This document shows positions 7,755-17,586 of a stretch of 64,000 nt of DNA, in pieces. The stretch is from assembly GCA_027214345.1 (NCBI GenBank), contig JAPWHR010000002.1, forward strand, positions 186,001 through 250,000, read 5' to 3'. How positions within the stretch are numbered: the first letter of the stretch is position 1; each line of letters starts with the position of its first letter. The position numbers and the translations under genes are program-made. This stretch comes from Comamonadaceae bacterium G21597-S1 (GTDB taxonomy: Bacteria; Pseudomonadota; Gammaproteobacteria; Burkholderiales; Burkholderiaceae_C). The notes under the pieces were generated by a model that worked only from the letters and a program-made list of their open reading frames with translations, made no database searches and was not told where the DNA came from.

Positions 7755-10364
7755 TCAGGCGGTCGCACTCTCCTTCACCGACGCGGCCGCATCGGTGAAT
7801 TCGTCGATGCGGTCGAAGTTCAGATACTGGTAGATCGTCCCGCTCGCGGAATCGAGTACGCCCATGTCGGCCATGTATTCCTCCTTGGTCGGAATACGCC
7901 CGAGCTTGGAGCAGATGGCCGCGAGCTCGGCAGAACCCAGATAGACGTTGGAGTTCTTGCCCAGGCGGTTGGGGAAGTTGCGGGTCGACGTGCTGAATAC
8001 CGTCGCGCCTTCCTTGACCTGCGCCTGGTTGCCCATGCACAGGCTGCAGCCAGGCATTTCCATGCGCGCGCCAGCCGTTCCCAGCACGCCGTAGTGCCCC
8101 TCTTCGGTCAACTGCTTGGCGTCCATCTTGGTCGGCGGCGCCATCCACAGCTTGACCGGGATGTCGCGCTTGTTCTCGAGCAACTTGGACGCTGCACGGA
8201 AATGGCCGATATTGGTCATGCAGCTGCCGATGAACACCTCGTCGATGGGCGAGCCCGCCACTTCGCCAAGTGTCTTGACGTCATCGGGGTCGTTCGGGCA
8301 TGCCACGACCGGCTCATGCACATCGGCCAGGTCGATCTCGATCACGGCCGCGTACTCGGCATCCGCATCGGCCTTCATCAGCACCGGGTTGGCCAGCCAG
8401 GCCTCCATGGCCTTGATGCGCCGCTCGATGGTACGCACGTCCTTGTAGCCCTGCGCAATCATCCACTTGAGCATCGTGATGTTGCTGGTGATGTATTCGA
8501 TGATCGGCGCCTTGTCCAGGTGCACGGTGCAGCCGGCCGCCGAGCGTTCGGCCGACGCGTCGCTGAGCTCGAACGCCTGCTCCACCTTCAGATCCGGCAG
8601 GCCCTCGATTTCGAGAATGCGGCCCGAGAAGATGTTCTTCTTGCCCTGCTTGGCCACCGTCAACAGGCCGGCCCGGATCGCATAGAGCGGAATCGCGTTG
8701 ACCAGGTCGCGCAGGGTCACGCCCGGCTGCAGCTTGCCCTTGAACCGCACGAGCACGCTCTCGGGCATGTCCAGCGGCATCACGCCGGTGGCCGCGCCGA
8801 AGGCCACCAGGCCGGAGCCGGCCGGAAAACTGATGCCGATCGGGAACCGCGTGTGGCTGTCGCCGCCGGTACCGACGGTGTCGGGCAACAACATGCGGTT
8901 GAGCCAGCTGTGGATGATGCCGTCACCCGGACGCAGGCTGATGCCGCCGCGGTTGCTGATGAAGTCCGGCAACTCGTGGTGCATCTTGACATCGACCGGC
9001 TTCGGATAGGCCGCGGTGTGGCAGAACGACTGCATTACCAGGTCGGCGCTGAAGCCCAGGCAGGCCAGGTCCTTGAGTTCGTCGCGTGTCATCGGTCCGG
9101 TCGTGTCCTGGGAGCCGACCGAGGTCATGCGCGGTTCGCAGTAGGTGCCGGGACGCACGCCCTGCCCCTCGGGCAGGCCGACGGCGCGGCCGACCATCTT
9201 CTGCGCCAGCGTGAATCCGGCCTTGCTGCCATCCGGGTTCTGCGGCAGGCGGAACAACGTGCTGGGAGCAAGGCCGAGCGCCTCGCGCGCCTTGGCAGTC
9301 AGGCCGCGGCCGATGATGAGCGGGATTCGTCCGCCGGCACGCACCTCGTCGAACAACACGTCGCTCTTGAGCTTGAACTCGGCGATCACCTTGCCATTCT
9401 TCAGCGCCTGGCCGTCGTAGGGACGCAGTTCGACTTCGTCGCCCATCTCCATCTGGCTGACGTCGAGTTCGATCGGCAATGCGCCGGAGTCCTCCATGGT
9501 GTTGTAGAAGATCGGCGCGATCTTGCCGCCCAGGCAGACGCCGCCGAAACGCTTGTTGGGCACGTACGGAATGTCCTGGCCGGTGAACCACAACACCGAG
9601 TTGGTCGCCGACTTGCGGCTCGAACCGGTGCCGACCACATCACCCACGTAAGCGACCTGGTTGCCGCGTGCCCGCAGGTCTTCGATGAACTTCACCGGGC
9701 CGCGCTTGCCGTCCTGTTCCGGCGTGATGCCGGGGCGCGGATTCTTGTGCATGGCCAGCGCATGCAGCGGAATGTCCGGTCGGCTCCAGGCATCGGGTGC
9801 CGGAGAAAGGTCATCGGTGTTGATCTCGCCGGCCACCTTGAAGATGCTCACGGTGATGCTCCTGGGCACTTCCGGACGGCTGGTGAACCACTCGGCATCG
9901 GCCCAGCTCTGCAACACCGCCTTCGCATGGGCATTGCCCTTGTCGGCCTTTTCCTTGACGTCGTGGAACTGGTCGAACATCAGCAGCGTCTTCTTGAGAC
10001 CTTCGGCCGCCACCGCCGCCACCTGGGCGTCGTCGAGCAGATCGATCAAGGGGCTGATGTTGTATCCGCCCAGCATCGTGCCCAGCAGTTCGGTGGCCTT
10101 CTCGCGGTCGATCAATGCGCACTTCTCGCTACCGTGGGCAACGGCCGCCAGATAGCTGGCCTTGACCTTGGCGGCGTCGTCGACGCCTGCCGGAACGCGG
10201 TGGGTCAGCAGCTCGAGCAACTCGGGCCCGTCGCCGGAGCCGGCGCCGGTCGGCACCTTCTTGAGCAGTTCCACCAGTTCGGCGACCTGGACGGCCGACA
10301 GTGGCAACGGCGGGATCCCCAGCGCGGCACGTTCCGCGACATGGGTGCGATAGGCTTGCAACAT
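7755..10364 (-). CDS. acnB: Bifunctional aconitate hydratase 2 / 2-methylisocitrate dehydratase
   Basis: 869 residues, as in E. coli AcnB. Interconverts citrate and isocitrate. The AcnB domain order is visible: an N-terminal HEAT-like region, then the swivel domain (around [17 protein letters not shown]), then the catalytic core. The 4Fe-4S ligands are C715 (GSCMTN) and C773/C776 (CSLCMGN), matching E. coli 710/769/772. The ATG complementing 10362-10364 follows an AGGAGA site; an in-frame TTG sits directly before it. Minus-strand member of the TCA cluster, downstream of mdh. Confidence 0.97.
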   Translation of the reverse strand: MLQAYRTHVAERAALGIPPLPLSAVQVAELVELLKKVPTGAGSGDGPELLELLTHRVPAGVDDAAKVKASYLAAVAHGSEKCALIDREKATELLGTMLGGYNISPLIDLLDDAQVAAVAAEGLKKTLLMFDQFHDVKEKADKGNAHAKAVLQSWADAEWFTSRPEVPRSITVSIFKVAGEINTDDLSPAPDAWSRPDIPLHALAMHKNPRPGITPEQDGKRGPVKFIEDLRARGNQVAYVGDVVGTGSSRKSATNSVLWFTGQDIPYVPNKRFGGVCLGGKIAPIFYNTMEDSGALPIELDVSQMEMGDEVELRPYDGQALKNGKVIAEFKLKSDVLFDEVRAGGRIPLIIGRGLTAKAREALGLAPSTLFRLPQNPDGSKAGFTLAQKMVGRAVGLPEGQGVRPGTYCEPRMTSVGSQDTTGPMTRDELKDLACLGFSADLVMQSFCHTAAYPKPVDVKMHHELPDFISNRGGISLRPGDGIIHSWLNRMLLPDTVGTGGDSHTRFPIGISFPAGSGLVAFGAATGVMPLDMPESVLVRFKGKLQPGVTLRDLVNAIPLYAIRAGLLTVAKQGKKNIFSGRILEIEGLPDLKVEQAFELSDASAERSAAGCTVHLDKAPIIEYITSNITMLKWMIAQGYKDVRTIERRIKAMEAWLANPVLMKADADAEYAAVIEIDLADVHEPVVACPNDPDDVKTLGEVAGSPIDEVFIGSCMTNIGHFRAASKLLENKRDIPVKLWMAPPTKMDAKQLTEEGHYGVLGTAGARMEMPGCSLCMGNQAQVKEGATVFSTSTRNFPNRLGKNSNVYLGSAELAAICSKLGRIPTKEEYMADMGVLDSASGTIYQYLNFDRIDEFTDAAASVKESATA

Positions 10365-10422
10365 CAATGGTTCTCCTGGTTGACTGAATCGCTGTGCCGA
10401 GCGCCCCGGGCGCCCCGGCGTG

Positions 10423-10869
10423 TTATTTCTTCACGACCTCGGTGCCGACGGGCCTGCTCTCGTCGAGCACGCTGGCCGGAGGATTTCTGCGCATGTCGTC
10501 GGAGACCTGCAACTGGACGGCGCTCTTGCATTCGTCGGCCACGCGCTTGCCCTGCTTCTGGTTCATCAGCATGGACTTGTTCGCCAGTTGCAGCCAGACG
10601 ATGCCCGCACCCTTGTCTTCCAGACGCACGGCCCCGGTGGTCGTCAACTCCGGCGCCAGCCGGTATCGGGCCTTGCCGATACGCAGGCTGAAATACCCGG
10701 CTTCACCGGGCTCCGCCAGCAGCACGACGGTCTGCCCGAGTTCGCACGGCAAGGTGCCGACATGGACCTGGCTGGCCACCGCGACCTGCTCCGCCGACAA
10801 CAGCACGGTTTGCGCCATCGCGGAACCCGCGAGGAGCAACGACATTGCAACGCCCAGACGTGTTTTCAT
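10423..10869 (-). CDS. Secreted protein of unknown function
   Basis: 148 residues, not recognised. A clear signal peptide ([20 protein letters not shown], cleavage likely after AMA) is followed by a beta-rich region with two cysteines (one near VGTLPCELG, one in VADECKSAV) that could form a disulfide. There is no transmembrane segment after the signal. The internal ATG at 10869 is preferred over the ATG nine bases upstream because GAGG is correctly spaced only for it. It lies between the CitE-like gene and acnB on the same strand, so it may be a periplasmic companion of the TCA cluster, but nothing shows a mechanism. Confidence 0.6.
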   Translation of the reverse strand: MKTRLGVAMSLLLAGSAMAQTVLLSAEQVAVASQVHVGTLPCELGQTVVLLAEPGEAGYFSLRIGKARYRLAPELTTTGAVRLEDKGAGIVWLQLANKSMLMNQKQGKRVADECKSAVQLQVSDDMRRNPPASVLDESRPVGTEVVKK

Positions 10870-10901
10870 GATCGACATCCTCGCAGCTGGTGAAAACCGC
10901 A

Positions 10902-11933
10902 TTATTGCAACGATGCGGAAAAAAGTCGTCCGGCCGAGGCGGGCAGCGCCTGCCCCGTCCGATGGGCGCGTTCGAGCACGTGCCAGTACAGCCGGTAACT
11001 CGCGCGGTCATGCAATTGCCCTTGATGGTCGATCGGTGCCCACCGGGCTGCCTGGGCACGATCGATGATGTCGGCGGCCTGGGCGATGTCCGCCGCCGAG
11101 GGCGCAAACGCGGCCAGGATGGGCCGGATCTGATCGGGGTGGATGCTCCACATCCGGGTGAAACCCAATTCTGCCGCCGCGATGCGGGCCGCCTTCTCGA
11201 TCGCGGCGGCGTCACGGAACTCGGTGACCACGCAATGCGATGGCGCCTTGCCATGGGCATGGCAGGCCGATGCGATCTCGAGCTTGGCGCGCACCACCAG
11301 CGGATGGGTGAACTGCCCGCTGCCGGACATGCCGTGCGCCGGAATCGCGCCGCCATGCGAGGACACGAAATCCATCAGCCCGAAACTGATCGACTGCACG
11401 CGGGGATGGGCCGCGATATCGAAGGCGCGGTGCACGGCAGCCGGAGACTCCAGCAACACGTGCAGCGGCAGTCGGCGTGCCGACACATCGGCCGAAGCGC
11501 CATCGACCATCGCTACAGCGCGGTCGACATCGGACACCGATTCCACCTTGGGAATCATCAGATGGCATAACAGGTGACCGGCTCCCGACACGACGATGCC
11601 GACGTCCTGCGCGAACGCCGGGTGATCCACCGGATGCACACGCACCGCAATCCGCGGGCGCATGCCGTCGGCCAGGCCAGCCCCCGATGCGGCCATCGCA
11701 TCGCGAACCAGTTCGACGACCAATTCGGCATGGGCGCGCTCCGCACCCACCGGAGCGCCATCCTCGCAGTCGAGCGTCACGTCGAAGACACAGGCACCGA
11801 ACTCGGTCGTCAACTCTCGCTGCAGCGACAGACTCTTGCGCATGCGCGCCGGCACGCCGCTGTAATGATCACACACCGGCAGCAGGCCCGTGGCGGCCTG
11901 CGCGCCAAGCAGCACATCGCGCGGGTGCTGCAC
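10902..11933 (-). CDS. HpcH/HpaI aldolase / citrate lyase (CitE-like) family protein
   Basis: 343 residues. A TIM-barrel C-C lyase related to CitE and malyl-CoA/citramalyl-CoA lyases. The metal-binding acidic pair is visible in VLLESPAAV (Glu) and ISFGLMDF (Asp), with DCEDGAP near the N-terminus. The N-terminus lacks the RSxLFVPG start of classical CitE, and no citD or citF is present, so true citrate lyase is unlikely. A CoA-ester lyase acting on a C4-C5 hydroxyacyl-CoA is a reasonable guess. The GTG start lies three bases after the mdh stop, implying translational coupling to mdh. Confidence 0.8.
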   Translation of the reverse strand: MQHPRDVLLGAQAATGLLPVCDHYSGVPARMRKSLSLQRELTTEFGACVFDVTLDCEDGAPVGAERAHAELVVELVRDAMAASGAGLADGMRPRIAVRVHPVDHPAFAQDVGIVVSGAGHLLCHLMIPKVESVSDVDRAVAMVDGASADVSARRLPLHVLLESPAAVHRAFDIAAHPRVQSISFGLMDFVSSHGGAIPAHGMSGSGQFTHPLVVRAKLEIASACHAHGKAPSHCVVTEFRDAAAIEKAARIAAAELGFTRMWSIHPDQIRPILAAFAPSAADIAQAADIIDRAQAARWAPIDHQGQLHDRASYRLYWHVLERAHRTGQALPASAGRLFSASLQ

Positions 11934-11936
11934 GGC

Positions 11937-12923
11937 TTACAGCAGGTGGGCGACGCCGGCCTGCTCGTCCTGCAGTTCCTTGAGTGTCTTGTTGATGCAC
12001 TCCTGGCTGAACGCGTCGATCTCCAGACCTTCGACCAGCTTGTATTCGCCACCTTCGCAGGTCACGGCAAAACCGAAGATCGTGTCCTTCGGAATGCCGT
12101 ATTGGCCGTCCGAAGCAATCCCCATGGTGACCCACTTGCCATTGGTGCCCAGGGCCCAGTCGTGCATGTGGTCGATGGCGGCGTTGGCAGCCGACGCCGC
12201 CGACGAGACTCCCCGTGCGGCGATGATCGCGGCGCCACGCTTGCCGACGGTCGGCAGGAAGGTGTTCACGTTCCAGTCATGGTCGTTGATCATCTGCTTG
12301 ACGCTGTCGCCCTTGATGGTGGCGAAGCGGTAGTCGGCGTACATGGTGGGGGAATGATTGCCCCAAACCACCAACTTCTCGATGTCGGCCACCGCCTTGC
12401 CGGTCTTGGCGGCGATCTGGCTCAATGCACGGTTGTGGTCCAGGCGCAGCATGGCGGTGAAATTGCGGCGCGGCAGGTCGGGGGCGCTCTTCATCGCGAT
12501 ATAGGCATTGGTGTTGGCCGGGTTGCCCACGACCAGCACCTTGACGTTGCGGCTGGCCACGGCGTTGAGCGCCTTGCCCTGGGCCGTGAAGATCTGTGCG
12601 TTGGCCGCCAGCAGGTCGGCGCGCTCCATGCCCGGGCCGCGCGGACGGGCGCCGACCAGCAAGGCGTAGTCGGTGTCCTTGAAGGCCTGTAGCGGATCGC
12701 TGTGCGCCTCCATGCCGGCGAGCAGCGGAAACGCACAGTCCTCCAGCTCCATCATCACGCCCTTGAGCGCGTTCTGCGCCTTCTCATCGGGGATCTCGAG
12801 CAACTGCAGGATCACCGGCTGGTCCGCCCCGAGCATGGCCCCGCTCGCAATACGGAACAGCAATGCATATCCGATTTGACCGGCGGCACCGGTGACGGCA
12901 ACACGAACGGGTTTTTTACTCAT
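11937..12923 (-). CDS. mdh: Malate dehydrogenase (NAD-dependent)
   Basis: 328 residues. Oxidises malate to oxaloacetate. The Rossmann motif TGAAGQIG is at 11-18, followed by the long substrate-loop region ([11 protein letters not shown]) and the catalytic His in [12 protein letters not shown]. This is the cytosolic-MDH-like subgroup common in betaproteobacteria. It is the first gene of the minus-strand group mdh, CitE-like, secreted protein, acnB. It is transcribed away from gntR across 200 bases that contain a palindromic operator candidate. Confidence 0.96.
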   Translation of the reverse strand: MSKKPVRVAVTGAAGQIGYALLFRIASGAMLGADQPVILQLLEIPDEKAQNALKGVMMELEDCAFPLLAGMEAHSDPLQAFKDTDYALLVGARPRGPGMERADLLAANAQIFTAQGKALNAVASRNVKVLVVGNPANTNAYIAMKSAPDLPRRNFTAMLRLDHNRALSQIAAKTGKAVADIEKLVVWGNHSPTMYADYRFATIKGDSVKQMINDHDWNVNTFLPTVGKRGAAIIAARGVSSAASAANAAIDHMHDWALGTNGKWVTMGIASDGQYGIPKDTIFGFAVTCEGGEYKLVEGLEIDAFSQECINKTLKELQDEQAGVAHLL

Positions 12924-13049
12924 GACCAGAACTCCAAGACAGGTAGAAAAATAGGGAATGGGCGATCAACGGCAATCGCGCCCGACCGGGCATCGACTGC
13001 CAGCAAAACCGTTCGAGTTTAACGTCGAATGTCGCGGCGCGTCAATTTG

Positions 13050-13068
13050 TCTTATGTCTTATATAAGA
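13050..13068. promoter_or_regulatory. Palindromic operator candidate between mdh and gntR
   Basis: The perfect 12-bp palindrome TCTTATATAAGA (13057-13068) is preceded one base away by another TCTTAT half-site (13050-13055). It stands out as AT-rich in a GC-rich gap. It lies 54 bases before the gntR ATG chosen here and 126 bases before mdh, where an autoregulating GntR-type dimer would bind. Confidence 0.55.
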
Positions 13069-13123
13069 TATGATTCGCCCCTTCCACACGCCTTGCGCCG
13101 GCCCGACGGACAACCCGATCGCC

Positions 13124-13924
13124 ATGCATTCCTCCACTTCTGCCGCCCATGCCGATCCATCACGGGATCCGCCTGCCGCTGGCCCGGCCGGCCAGGGGAC
13201 ACCGGCGTTCAGCCCGCTGTACCGCCAGATCAAGGACCTGATCCTCAAGAGCCTGCAGGCCGGCGAGTGGAAGCCCGGCGAGGCCATTCCCAGCGAGATG
13301 GATCTGGCCGCCCGGTTTCGCGTCAGCCAGGGCACGGTGCGCAAGGCGATCGACGAACTGGCTGCCGACCACCTGCTGATCCGGCGCCAGGGCAAGGGCA
13401 CGTTCGTCGCGACCCATGCCGAACAACATGTGCAGTACCGATTCCTCAAGCTGGTGCCGGACTTTGGCGACGCGAACAGCGAAGGCCCGGCCGATCGGGA
13501 GATCATCGACTGCCGGCGCCTGCGGGCTTCGGCCGAGGTGGCACGTGCGCTGGCCCTGCGCACCGGCGACGCCGTGCTCCAGCTGCGGCGCGTGTTGTCG
13601 TTCGCCGGCGAGCCGACGATCCTGGAGGATATCTGGCTGCCCGGCGGCCCGTTCAAGGGACTCACGGCCGAGCGGCTCACGGACTACGACGGCCCCATGT
13701 ATGCGCTGTTCGAGACCGAATTCGGCGTACGCATGGTGCGCGCCCAGGAGCAGATCCGTGCCGTGCTGCCCGATGCCGAACAAAGCCGGCGGCTCGGCGT
13801 GACGACGCTGACACCCTTGCTCAGCGTCGAGCGCGTGGCGTTCACCTATGACGGCAAGGCCATGGAAATGCGGCGGGGCCTGTACCGCACGGACAAGCAC
13901 TACTACCGCAATGAACTGCAATGA
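13124..13924 (+). CDS. GntR/HutC-family transcriptional regulator (UTRA domain)
   Basis: 266 residues. An N-terminal winged helix-turn-helix (about 32-97: YRQIKDLI, then PSEMDLAARFRVSQGTVRKA and RRQGKGTFV) is followed by a UTRA ligand-binding domain (about 115-255). The gene is placed between divergent mdh and sdhC, so a regulator of TCA genes responding to a small carboxylate is plausible (inference). An in-frame ATG at 13070 would overlap the palindromic operator, so the ATG at 13124 is preferred; the extra Pro/Ala-rich residues would carry no known domain. A 7-bp hairpin without a T-run follows (13947-13967). Confidence 0.88.
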   Translation: MHSSTSAAHADPSRDPPAAGPAGQGTPAFSPLYRQIKDLILKSLQAGEWKPGEAIPSEMDLAARFRVSQGTVRKAIDELAADHLLIRRQGKGTFVATHAEQHVQYRFLKLVPDFGDANSEGPADREIIDCRRLRASAEVARALALRTGDAVLQLRRVLSFAGEPTILEDIWLPGGPFKGLTAERLTDYDGPMYALFETEFGVRMVRAQEQIRAVLPDAEQSRRLGVTTLTPLLSVERVAFTYDGKAMEMRRGLYRTDKHYYRNELQ

Positions 13925-14061
13925 GCCCGATACGTCCGGCGTACCGGCCCCGCAGGCCAAGCGGGGCATTACGCACGTGACAGGCCGGCGCGTCCGGTTG
14001 GAATAGAATTTTCGGTGTACCAAAACCCCAGACACCTGCGAGCCCACCAGAAAAACGACCC

Positions 14062-14496
14062 ATGACCGAACTGGACACATCCACAAGGGCCAAGCGCCCG
14101 GAATTTCGCAACATCCATGCCCTGAGCGACCTGCCGGGCTACCGGCTGCCGCTGGCCGGCCTGGTGTCGATCCTGCACCGCATCAGTGGCGCCATCATGT
14201 TCCTGCTGTTGCCGTTCATCATCTGGATGTTCGACATGTCGGTTTCGTCCGAGATCTCGTTCGCCCGATTCGCCAGCGCCTTCGAGGGCAGCGGCGGATG
14301 GTTTCTCAAGCTGGTGGCGCTGGCCCTGATCTGGGCCTACCTCCATCACCTGATCGCCGGGCTGCGCCATCTGCGCATGGACATCAGCCATGCCGCCGTC
14401 AGCAAGGAGTCCGGCAAGCGCAGTGCGGCCATCACGCTGGTCCTGAGCATCGGCCTGACGGTGATCCTGGGCGCCAAGCTGTTCGGACTCTACTGA
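14062..14496 (+). CDS. sdhC: Succinate dehydrogenase cytochrome b556 subunit
   Basis: 144 residues with three membrane segments. The conserved SILHRISG (quinone-site Ser/Arg) and the heme-binding His region LHHLIAGLRHLRMD are present. SdhC and SdhD anchor the SdhAB catalytic pair (complex II) in the inner membrane. First gene of sdhCDAB-sdhE-gltA. A TAGAAT -10-like hexamer lies about 55 bases upstream. Confidence 0.94.
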   Translation: MTELDTSTRAKRPEFRNIHALSDLPGYRLPLAGLVSILHRISGAIMFLLLPFIIWMFDMSVSSEISFARFASAFEGSGGWFLKLVALALIWAYLHHLIAGLRHLRMDISHAAVSKESGKRSAAITLVLSIGLTVILGAKLFGLY

Positions 14497-14588
14497 AGAA
14501 AACACCCGGCGGCAGCGCATCGGCGCGGCCGCACCAAAACAACATTCGGCCGGCCTCCGCGAGCCCGGCCCGGAAAGGAAGAAGCACC

Positions 14589-14954
14589 ATGGCAGTCAAC
14601 TTTGGAACCCGCCGTATCGTGGTAGGGGCCCACTACGGCTTGCGCGATTGGCTCAGCCAACGCATCACCGCGGCCCTGATGGCCATCTTCACCGCCATCG
14701 TGCTGGTTCAGGTCCTCACCACCCCGGGTGAACTCGGCTACCACCAGTGGGCCGGCATCTTTGCAGCACAGTGGATGAAGGTGCTCACCTTCGTCGTCAT
14801 CGTCGCACTGCTCTACCACGTCTGGGTCGGCATGCGCGATATCTGGATGGACTACGTGAAATCCGTATCCGTGCGGCTGGTGCTGCAGGTTTTCTCCCTC
14901 GTCTGGCTTGTCGGCTGCGCCGGCTGGGCCATCCAGGTCCTGTGGCGGCTGTGA
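14589..14954 (+). CDS. sdhD: Succinate dehydrogenase hydrophobic membrane anchor subunit
   Basis: 121 residues with three membrane segments. It opens with a soluble stretch (RRIVVGAHYGLRDWLSQRIT) typical of SdhD. The heme/quinone-site pattern HVWVGMRDIWMDY is intact. The ATG follows a GGAAAGGAAG ribosome-binding site. The open frame extends upstream through sdhC without a better start. It lies 92 bases after sdhC and 40 before sdhA. Confidence 0.93.
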   Translation: MAVNFGTRRIVVGAHYGLRDWLSQRITAALMAIFTAIVLVQVLTTPGELGYHQWAGIFAAQWMKVLTFVVIVALLYHVWVGMRDIWMDYVKSVSVRLVLQVFSLVWLVGCAGWAIQVLWRL

Positions 14955-14994
14955 ACAACCGCTGGCGACTGACACCCCAAACGATTTTCTGCCC

Positions 14995-16785
14995 ATGACC
15001 TACTCCATCTCCAAGCGCAAGTTCGACGTCGTCATCGTCGGAGCCGGCGGCTCCGGCATGCGCGCCTCGTTGCAGCTGGCCCGCGCCGGCCTGAACGTGG
15101 CCGTGTTGTCCAAGGTGTTTCCTACCCGCTCGCACACCGTCGCGGCACAAGGCGGCATCGGCGCCTCGCTGGGCAACATGAACGAGGACAACTGGCACTA
15201 CCACTTCTACGACACCGTCAAGGGCTCCGATTGGCTGGGCGATCAGGACGCGATCGAGTTCATGTGCCGTGAAGCGCCCAAGGTCGTCTACGACCTCGAA
15301 CACATGGGCATGCCGTTCGACCGCAACCCGGACGGCACGATCTACCAGCGTCCGTTCGGCGGCCACACGGCCAACTACGGCGAAAAGGCCGTCGAGCGCG
15401 CCTGCGCCGCGGCCGATCGCACCGGCCACGCCATGCTCCATACGCTGTACCAGCAGAACGTCAAGGCGCGCACCGCATTCTTCGTCGAATGGATGGCGCT
15501 GGACCTGATCCGCGACGCCGACGGCGACGTCGTGGGCGTGACCGCGCTCGAGATGGAGACCGGCGACCTGCACATCCTCGAGGCCAAGACCACGATGCTC
15601 GCCACCGGCGGCGCGGGTCGCATCTTTGCCGCGTCGACCAACGCCTTCATCAACACCGGCGACGGCCTGGGCATGGCCGCCCGCGCCGGCCTGGCGCTGG
15701 AGGACATGGAGTTTTGGCAGTTCCACCCCACCGGCGTGGCCGGTGCCGGCGTGCTGCTGACCGAAGGCTGTCGTGGCGAGGGCGCCATCCTGGTCAACAG
15801 CAACGGCGAACGTTTCATGGAGCGCTACGCGCCGACGCTGAAAGACCTCGCCCCGCGCGATTTCGTCTCTCGCTGCATGGACCAGGAGATCAAGGAAGGG
15901 CGTGGCTGCGGTCCGAACAAGGACTACGTGATGCTCAAACTCGACCACCTGGGCGCGGACACCATCATGAAGCGCCTGCCCTCGGTGCATGAGATCGGCG
16001 TCAACTTCGCCAACGTCGACGTCACGCGCGAGCCGATCCCGGTGGTGCCGACCATCCACTACCAGATGGGCGGCGTGCCGACCAACATTCATGGCCAGGT
16101 CGTCACCCAGAAGGACGGCAACGACAACGCACCGGTCAACGGCCTGTACGCGGTGGGCGAATGCTCGTGCGTCAGTGTGCACGGCGCCAACCGGCTGGGC
16201 ACCAACTCGCTGCTCGACCTGCTGGTCTTCGGCCGAGCCGCCGGCAACCATATCGTCGAATTCAACGACAAGAACCGTACCCACAAGCCGTTGCCGGCCG
16301 ATGCGGCTGAACGCACGCTCGAGCGCCTGGCCCGGCTGGACAACGCCAAGGACGGCGAATACGCGCAGGACGTGGCCAACGACATCCGCACCACGATGCA
16401 GACGCATGCCAGCGTGTTCCGCACCCAGGCCAAGCTCGACCAGGGCGTGACAGCCGTCGCGGCGCTGCGCGAACGGGTGCAGAACATCAACCTGAAGGAC
16501 AAGTCCAAGGTCTTCAACACCGCGCGCATCGAGGCGCTGGAAGTCGAAAACCTGATCGAGGCGGCCCAGGCGACCATCGTCTCGGCGGCAGCGCGCAAGG
16601 AAAGCCGCGGCGCCCATACCGTGGACGACTACGGCGACACGCCGGAACATCCGAACGGCCGCAACGACGCCGAATGGATGAAACACACGCTCTGGTACAG
16701 CGAGGGCAGCCGCCTGAGCTACAAGGCGGTCCAGCTCAAGCCGCTGAGCGTGGATTCCGTGCCGCCGAAAGTGCGCACGTTCTGA
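14995..16785 (+). CDS. sdhA: Succinate dehydrogenase flavoprotein subunit
   Basis: 596 residues. Oxidises succinate to fumarate with covalently bound FAD. The dinucleotide-binding GAGGSGMRAS is near residues 16-25 and the flavinylated His47 lies in RSHTVAAQGG. GGHTANYGEKAVERACAAAD, HPTG and the C-terminal GANRLGTNSLLDLLVFG block are all present. The chosen ATG gives the standard MTYSISKRKFD start; the frame is open further upstream inside sdhD. A strong hairpin lies between its stop and sdhB. Confidence 0.97.
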   Translation: MTYSISKRKFDVVIVGAGGSGMRASLQLARAGLNVAVLSKVFPTRSHTVAAQGGIGASLGNMNEDNWHYHFYDTVKGSDWLGDQDAIEFMCREAPKVVYDLEHMGMPFDRNPDGTIYQRPFGGHTANYGEKAVERACAAADRTGHAMLHTLYQQNVKARTAFFVEWMALDLIRDADGDVVGVTALEMETGDLHILEAKTTMLATGGAGRIFAASTNAFINTGDGLGMAARAGLALEDMEFWQFHPTGVAGAGVLLTEGCRGEGAILVNSNGERFMERYAPTLKDLAPRDFVSRCMDQEIKEGRGCGPNKDYVMLKLDHLGADTIMKRLPSVHEIGVNFANVDVTREPIPVVPTIHYQMGGVPTNIHGQVVTQKDGNDNAPVNGLYAVGECSCVSVHGANRLGTNSLLDLLVFGRAAGNHIVEFNDKNRTHKPLPADAAERTLERLARLDNAKDGEYAQDVANDIRTTMQTHASVFRTQAKLDQGVTAVAALRERVQNINLKDKSKVFNTARIEALEVENLIEAAQATIVSAAARKESRGAHTVDDYGDTPEHPNGRNDAEWMKHTLWYSEGSRLSYKAVQLKPLSVDSVPPKVRTF

Positions 16786-16794
16786 CACCGTGCC

Positions 16795-16826
16795 GGCCAG
16801 CGATCTTGCGCGCAAGCACGCTGGCC
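16795..16826 (+). repeat. Intercistronic hairpin between sdhA and sdhB
   Basis: GGCCAGCG (16795-16802) pairs perfectly with CGCTGGCC (16819-16826), and the loop holds the 10-bp palindrome TTGCGCGCAA (16806-16815). There is no T-run after it, so RNA stabilisation or processing is more likely than termination. Confidence 0.7.
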
Positions 16827-16860
16827 AGCCCCTCGCCGCCCGATTCGACCGGAGTTTGAC

Positions 16861-17565
16861 ATGACGAAACGTACCTTCAACATCTACCGCTACGATCCCG
16901 ACAAGGATGCCAAGCCCTACATGCAGACCATCGAGGTCGAACTCGACGGCAACGAACGCATGTTGCTCGACGCCTTGATGAAACTCAAGGCGGTCGACCC
17001 CAGCATCTCGTTCCGCCGCTCCTGCCGCGAAGGCGTTTGTGGTTCGGATGCGATGAACATCAACGGGAAGAACGGCCTGGCCTGCCTGACGAACATGCGC
17101 ACCCTGCCCGGGACGATCACGCTCAAGCCCTTGCCAGGCCTGCCGGTGATCCGCGACCTGATCGTGGACATGACCCAGTTCTTCAAGCAGTACAACTCGA
17201 TCAAGCCCTACCTGATCAACGACAACGTGCCGCCGGAGAAGGAGCGCCTGCAAAGCCCGCAGGAGCGCGACGAACTCAACGGGCTGTACGAGTGCATCTT
17301 GTGCGCCAGCTGCTCCACCAGCTGCCCCAGCTTCTGGTGGAACCCCGACAAGTTCGTTGGCCCCGCCGGCCTGCTGCAGGCCTACCGGTTCATCGCCGAC
17401 AGCCGCGACGAGGCCACCGGTGAACGGCTCGACAACCTGGAAGACCCTTACCGGTTGTTCCGGTGCCATACGATCATGAATTGCGTCGATGTCTGCCCCA
17501 AGGGGCTCAATCCGACCAAGGCGATCGGCAAGATCAAGGAAATGATGGTCTACCGGACCGTCTGA
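16861..17565 (+). CDS. sdhB: Succinate dehydrogenase iron-sulfur subunit
   Basis: 234 residues. Passes electrons from FADH2 to quinone through three Fe-S clusters. The 2Fe-2S site is C55, C60, Asp63 and C75 (CREGVCGSD, then NGLAC), with Asp replacing one Cys exactly as in E. coli SdhB. The 4Fe-4S and 3Fe-4S motifs are CILCASCSTSCPSFWW and CHTIMNCVDVCPKGLNP. Preceded by GGAG. sdhE begins 21 bases after the stop. Confidence 0.97.
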   Translation: MTKRTFNIYRYDPDKDAKPYMQTIEVELDGNERMLLDALMKLKAVDPSISFRRSCREGVCGSDAMNINGKNGLACLTNMRTLPGTITLKPLPGLPVIRDLIVDMTQFFKQYNSIKPYLINDNVPPEKERLQSPQERDELNGLYECILCASCSTSCPSFWWNPDKFVGPAGLLQAYRFIADSRDEATGERLDNLEDPYRLFRCHTIMNCVDVCPKGLNPTKAIGKIKEMMVYRTV

Positions 17566-17586
17566 CCCTGCACGAGGTAGCCGGTC

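Noticed and set aside
14009-14025. Imperfect inverted repeat TTTTCGGTGTACCAAAA upstream of sdhC as a second GntR operator
   Set aside because: Arms differ in length by one base and the sequence is unrelated to TCTTATATAAGA; not strong enough to call.
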